A stretch of DNA of 25,702 nt from a virus. The stretch's first letter is position 1. Each line of letters begins with the position of its first letter. The position numbers and the translations under genes were made by a program. The notes beneath the pieces are model-generated. The model did not search any database. It was not told the origin of the DNA and worked only from the letters and a program-made list of their open reading frames with translations. The DNA lies in the IMG/VR virus record IMGVR_UViG_3300030328_003242, positions 1-25,702 of that record; one strand, 5' to 3'. Below are positions 23,063 through 25,702 of the stretch, piece after piece.

Positions 23063-23266
23063 TTAAATTTTAAAGTATTTATCAATCACTTCTAATTGAT
23101 CTTCATAATGTGCAATCTTATCTAATTCAATTTCGATTGCTGCAATAAGATCAGAATGTTCTCCAATACCTACAGATGAATGTAAATAAATTTCAACATT
23201 TGCTTTATGCTTTTCGATATGTCCTTTAGCGTGGTTTTCTAAACCTTCAAGTAATACTTTTCTCAT
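23063..23266 (-). CDS. Conserved small cyanophage protein (67 aa)
   Basis: A helical protein with MRKVLLEGLENHAKGHIEKH and VGIGEHSDLIAAIEIELDKI, ending DKYFKI. From memory, a very similar short protein is widespread in T4-like cyanophages of marine picocyanobacteria, which supports the host assignment. The His-x3-His-x3-His spacing in HAKGHIEKH might bind metal. It overlaps the upstream 301-residue gene by 20 bases. Confidence 0.75.
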   Translation of the reverse strand: MRKVLLEGLENHAKGHIEKHKANVEIYLHSSVGIGEHSDLIAAIEIELDKIAHYEDQLEVIDKYFKI

Positions 23267-24152
23267 GGAACTTAGATTTTAATTTAGGAAATAGAGAACC
23301 TTCATAAGGAAGGAATCCATTTTCTATCATTTTATCTAAATAATCCCAAGCTTCAAATTGTGTTAATGGTTTATATTTTTTCCAGTTGTCTCCATACATA
23401 CCATTTCTAGTCCACCAGATTTGAAATGTTCCTTTTCCATAATTGTAAATAGGTGGAGTATAAAACCATAAAGCTATATTCATTGGATTTTTTCCATCAA
23501 GTTCATTTCTTAAATCAGTTCTTCTTTTTTGAAAGATTTTAAATTTGTCATACCAATGTAAATGTTTACAATTGGGTTCATATTCTTCATAAAATTCTTC
23601 TTTAAACTCATTTAAATGTCTTACTTGTTTTTGAAAAGCTTGGCAAGAACAAGATTCTCCAGGAACAATCACATGTCCTAATGATTCTTTTATATCAGGA
23701 ATAATATTTTCTTCTGGATCATCATCATTCATATTTTCTAAAAAACATTTTACATTTTCTAAGCTTTTTAAATTGTTTAAAGAGTCAATCCATAACCGTT
23801 GCATTTTAGATTCAGGTGCTTTATGAGAATCTTTATATGCATAATGCCAACCTTTTAATAAGGCATAAGTATTGTTTTTAAAACTTAAAGGAATGGGACC
23901 ACGATAATTAGGACCAAGATAAGAGAAATAAGAAACTTCTCTACCAATAAATTTTAAATAATTAAATTTAATTTTTTCAGCTGAGTATTTTTCTTCTGAT
24001 CCATCTAATCTTTTTACTACGCAATTTTCTCCAACACGATAGATATTAGAGACACTACCAAATACAAAATCAGGATAGGCTCTACCAATCATTGATTCTG
24101 TATAGATGATTTTTTGAGCTTCATTAAGCTCTGAATAGATTTCTTTTGTCAT
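23247..24152 (-). CDS. SWIM zinc-finger-type protein (301 aa)
   Basis: The key feature is CSCQAF at 168-173 followed 25 residues later by CKH at 195-197, giving the C-x-C...C-x-H pattern of SWIM zinc fingers, which bind DNA or proteins. The N-terminal third (VGENCVVKRLDG, NYLKFIGREVSYFSY) and the Trp/Tyr-rich C-terminal part (WFYTPPIYNYGKGTFQIWWT) are unassigned. The insertion between the two metal pairs is longer than in typical SWIM domains. Genes just downstream are small conserved cyanophage proteins. A DNA-binding accessory role is inference. Confidence 0.65.
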   Translation of the reverse strand: MTKEIYSELNEAQKIIYTESMIGRAYPDFVFGSVSNIYRVGENCVVKRLDGSEEKYSAEKIKFNYLKFIGREVSYFSYLGPNYRGPIPLSFKNNTYALLKGWHYAYKDSHKAPESKMQRLWIDSLNNLKSLENVKCFLENMNDDDPEENIIPDIKESLGHVIVPGESCSCQAFQKQVRHLNEFKEEFYEEYEPNCKHLHWYDKFKIFQKRRTDLRNELDGKNPMNIALWFYTPPIYNYGKGTFQIWWTRNGMYGDNWKKYKPLTQFEAWDYLDKMIENGFLPYEGSLFPKLKSKFHEKSIT

Positions 24153-24197
24153 TTAATTTAAAATTGAGTTAATGTTAGGTAAGAATACAAGATTCTT

Positions 24198-24347
24198 GTG
24201 GCCCAAATCAAAGCACGTTGGTACTATATCTTTTGGGCAATAATGACGGCTGCTGTTGTTAGCGGTCAGTTATATGTAGGCACTAGTTATAATGCCATGT
24301 CAAAAAGCATTGAAAAATTAATTGATAGTGCGATTATTTTTAAATAA
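24198..24347 (+). CDS. Small membrane protein with GTG start (49 aa)
   Basis: Starting at GTG the protein has a basic N-terminus (KARWYY), one membrane segment (YYIFWAIMTAAVVSGQLYV), and a polar helical tail (SKSIEKLIDSAIIFK). From memory, short KARWYY-type membrane proteins occur in T4-like cyanophages. An in-frame stop at 24180-24182 limits the start to GTG or an upstream ATT. It faces the 59-residue gene, overlapping it by 8 bases. No good ribosome-binding site is visible. Confidence 0.6.
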   Translation: MAQIKARWYYIFWAIMTAAVVSGQLYVGTSYNAMSKSIEKLIDSAIIFK

Positions 24348-24355
24348 ATAAATCG
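24331..24355. terminator. Possible weak bidirectional terminator
   Basis: CGATTATTT and AAATAAATCG form an imperfect AT-rich inverted repeat exactly where two convergent genes end (24347 on + and 24340 on -). A and T runs flank it on both sides. The stem has only two G-C pairs, so activity is uncertain. Confidence 0.3.
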
Positions 24356-24519
24356 TATTCTTCATTTCTTTTTTGAGCTTTTTGTCTAGATTTTTTATAA
24401 AGTTTTTTACCAACTTTAAAAGTTGCAAAACTAGCTAGGGCAGCCCAGGTGATAGGATTACCAGCAGCAGTGAATACACCAGCACCCATTAAAGTTAAAG
24501 GACCGAACTTATTTAACAT
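24340..24519 (-). CDS. Small membrane-associated protein (59 aa)
   Basis: I start at the Met at 24519 (MLNKFGPLTLMGAGVFTAAG), since the longer frame would run under the divergent gene at 24567. The hydrophobic first half (GPLTLMGAGVFTAAGNPITWAALASF) is followed by a basic tail (KVGKKLYKKSRQKAQKRNEE). It may be a small inner-membrane protein. No family recognised. Confidence 0.58.
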   Translation of the reverse strand: MLNKFGPLTLMGAGVFTAAGNPITWAALASFATFKVGKKLYKKSRQKAQKRNEEYDLFI

Positions 24520-24566
24520 GATTGAATCATTGGATGCATGTAGAATAGATAAAGAAAAAGAATCAA

Positions 24567-24794
24567 ATGGAAAAAAAATCTTCTGGAAATTTAGAATATT
24601 TAGAATATAAAATTCCATTAGAAGATCAATTTGTATTTGAAAAATTTAAAAGAAGTATTGATAACTGTGAAGATAAAGCTGCTTTAAAACAAGTAGCTAC
24701 TTATCTTGCACAATTAGCAACACAACGTAATGTCATTATAAAAGGACTAATTAGCGAACTAGTTAGCCCAGATAAAATAATACTTAAATCATAA
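24567..24794 (+). CDS. Small helical cyanophage protein (75 aa)
   Basis: The protein reads MEKKSSGNLEYLEYKIPLED... and is largely helical (FVFEKFKRSIDNCEDKAALK, YLAQLATQRNVIIKGLI). From memory, short proteins with an FEKFKRSIDNC-like core are conserved in marine T4-like cyanophages. It is divergent from the 59-residue gene, with 47 bases between starts, and its stop overlaps the DUF5895-like gene's stop by 6 bases. Confidence 0.65.
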   Translation: MEKKSSGNLEYLEYKIPLEDQFVFEKFKRSIDNCEDKAALKQVATYLAQLATQRNVIIKGLISELVSPDKIILKS

Positions 24795-25702
24795 AGCTGC
24801 GTCTTCTCCAGTATCTTCTGCACCTTCTGGTAAAGCTGCTACTGTTTTAGGCATTAGAGCTGGAACTCCATCAGCAATACCATAACGACCTTCAAGTTTT
24901 TTAGCTTCACCTTGACTATGTTTGTTAATGTAATCAGCTAAGACTTCTGATTGCATTTGTTCCCAAGTATGTTCTCTATTTTCTACAGGGATTGAGAACT
25001 CAAACATAGATTCTTTAGCTTTTTCAACTGTGGAATAGTCAGGCTTTTCATAATCTTTTATCGCACAAATACTTATAGTGTTTTTACCTTTTTGAACTTT
25101 AAAGCTTGTAACTTCTAAGTTAGGTTTAAAAACAAAAGTGGATCTTGTACGATCATCGAATTTCATATTTCCTTTTAATTCCAAACCAGTGCTATAACAC
25201 TTGTTCATATGTTTATAGAACTCTTTTAACATTTCACCAAGATCTTTACTAGCCATTCCTTTAATAGTTAATACTATAGGAATTTCATGAGCTGGACGAT
25301 TATCTTTCGTCAAAATATTAACTAGATATTTAGTTCTAGCTGAATACTGACGTTTTGATTTTTTACCATCATCATGTTCTTGTCTATCAATTTCAAATGC
25401 TTTATTTACATTTGGCATTGAAAGATCACCAACGATAATATTCATTGGTTTACCATTTCTACCTATTATCGAATCATCAACAACTAAAATTTCAGAAGTG
25501 TGAATAATTTGAATTTTTGGTTTAGTAAAAGCATGGACATTCTCTACATTTCCTTCTGAGAAACGATGAGTAGTATTCCAAATAACTGAATCTTTTTCAA
25601 AGTCTTTTTCAGTTGCAGTCCACTTACATGTTTTCCAATACTCTTCTTTAATAGCCCAATAAGCTTGTTGAGTATTATGTAAAGGTTGAATTGTTGCAAA
25701 GT
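24789..25702 (-). CDS. Partial protein resembling cyanobacterial DUF5895 (at least 303 aa)
   Basis: The frame stays open from the stop at 24789 to the window edge, so the gene extends beyond 25702; the Met at 25445 is internal. Visible segments: CKWTATEKDFEKDS and THRFSEGNVEN near the left of the protein, then IQIIHTSEILVVDD, ARTKYLVNILTKDNRP, IPIVLTIKGMASKDLGEMLKEF, FVFKPNLEV and an acidic C-terminus (PEGAEDTGEDAAL). From memory the order and wording match DUF5895 proteins of cyanobacterial plasmids and mobile elements, whose function is not known to me. The acidic tail recalls single-strand DNA-binding proteins. With the Prim-Pol helicase it would extend a plasmid-like replication module. 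Confidence 0.6.
   Translation of the reverse strand, partial: FATIQPLHNTQQAYWAIKEEYWKTCKWTATEKDFEKDSVIWNTTHRFSEGNVENVHAFTKPKIQIIHTSEILVVDDSIIGRNGKPMNIIVGDLSMPNVNKAFEIDRQEHDDGKKSKRQYSARTKYLVNILTKDNRPAHEIPIVLTIKGMASKDLGEMLKEFYKHMNKCYSTGLELKGNMKFDDRTRSTFVFKPNLEVTSFKVQKGKNTISICAIKDYEKPDYSTVEKAKESMFEFSIPVENREHTWEQMQSEVLADYINKHSQGEAKKLEGRYGIADGVPALMPKTVAALPEGAEDTGEDAAL

Overview
The window looks like part of an AT-rich, tailed marine cyanophage genome, most likely a T4-like cyanomyovirus of Prochlorococcus or Synechococcus. This rests on remembered resemblance of several virion and small accessory proteins to cyanomyovirus families (6517-9378, 9767-12301, 23063-23266) and on dense phage packing: most neighbouring genes overlap by 1-20 bases or are separated by a few bases, and gaps are short. 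No database search was possible, so every family name comes from motifs visible in the translation.

Layout. (1) 1-6473, + strand: the 3' part of a giant tail-fibre or adhesin gene that enters from the left edge. It has about 30-residue tandem units, then four blocks of 17-residue repeats separated by near-identical linkers, then a C-terminal S74 self-cleaving chaperone. (2) 6517-7535, +: a small membrane protein and a Pro/Lys-rich virion-type protein. (3) 9378-7315, -: four coupled genes, three with signal peptides; the last overlaps the + strand gene tail-to-tail by 221 bases, and codon use there indicates that both strands code. (4) 9429-13288, -: a SET-domain protein, many small phage proteins, a virion-type protein and two HNH/homing-endonuclease-like genes. 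(5) 13300-13441: a 142-base imperfect palindrome, followed by a divergently transcribed protein-kinase-fold gene (13488-14522, +). (6) 14530-16147, -: a GT4 glycosyltransferase and a mannose-6-phosphate-isomerase-type cupin. (7) 16205-19915, -: a primase-polymerase/SF3 helicase, a small coupled gene and a RecB-like PD-(D/E)XK nuclease. (8) 20033-20902, +: a methyltransferase-like gene and an HNH gene. (9) 20863-25702: mostly - strand small genes, including a Gp157-like coiled-coil protein, a SWIM zinc-finger protein and a partial protein resembling cyanobacterial DUF5895, with two small + strand genes.

How they fit together. The left third appears to build host-contact and virion proteins. 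The right half carries a replication/recombination module (Prim-Pol-SF3 helicase, RecB-like nuclease, Gp157-like and DUF5895-like proteins) of a type I associate with cyanobacterial plasmids and siphoviruses rather than with T4-like phages. The genome therefore looks mosaic. Between the two lie genes that could remodel the host or virion: kinase, SET, glycosyltransferase, cupin and methyltransferase. Good Shine-Dalgarno sequences are rare (best at 10113-10120 and 21958-21963). One T4-type late promoter (TATAAATA) is well placed at 10971-10978. I see no tRNA, rRNA, CRISPR array, insertion sequence or integrase.
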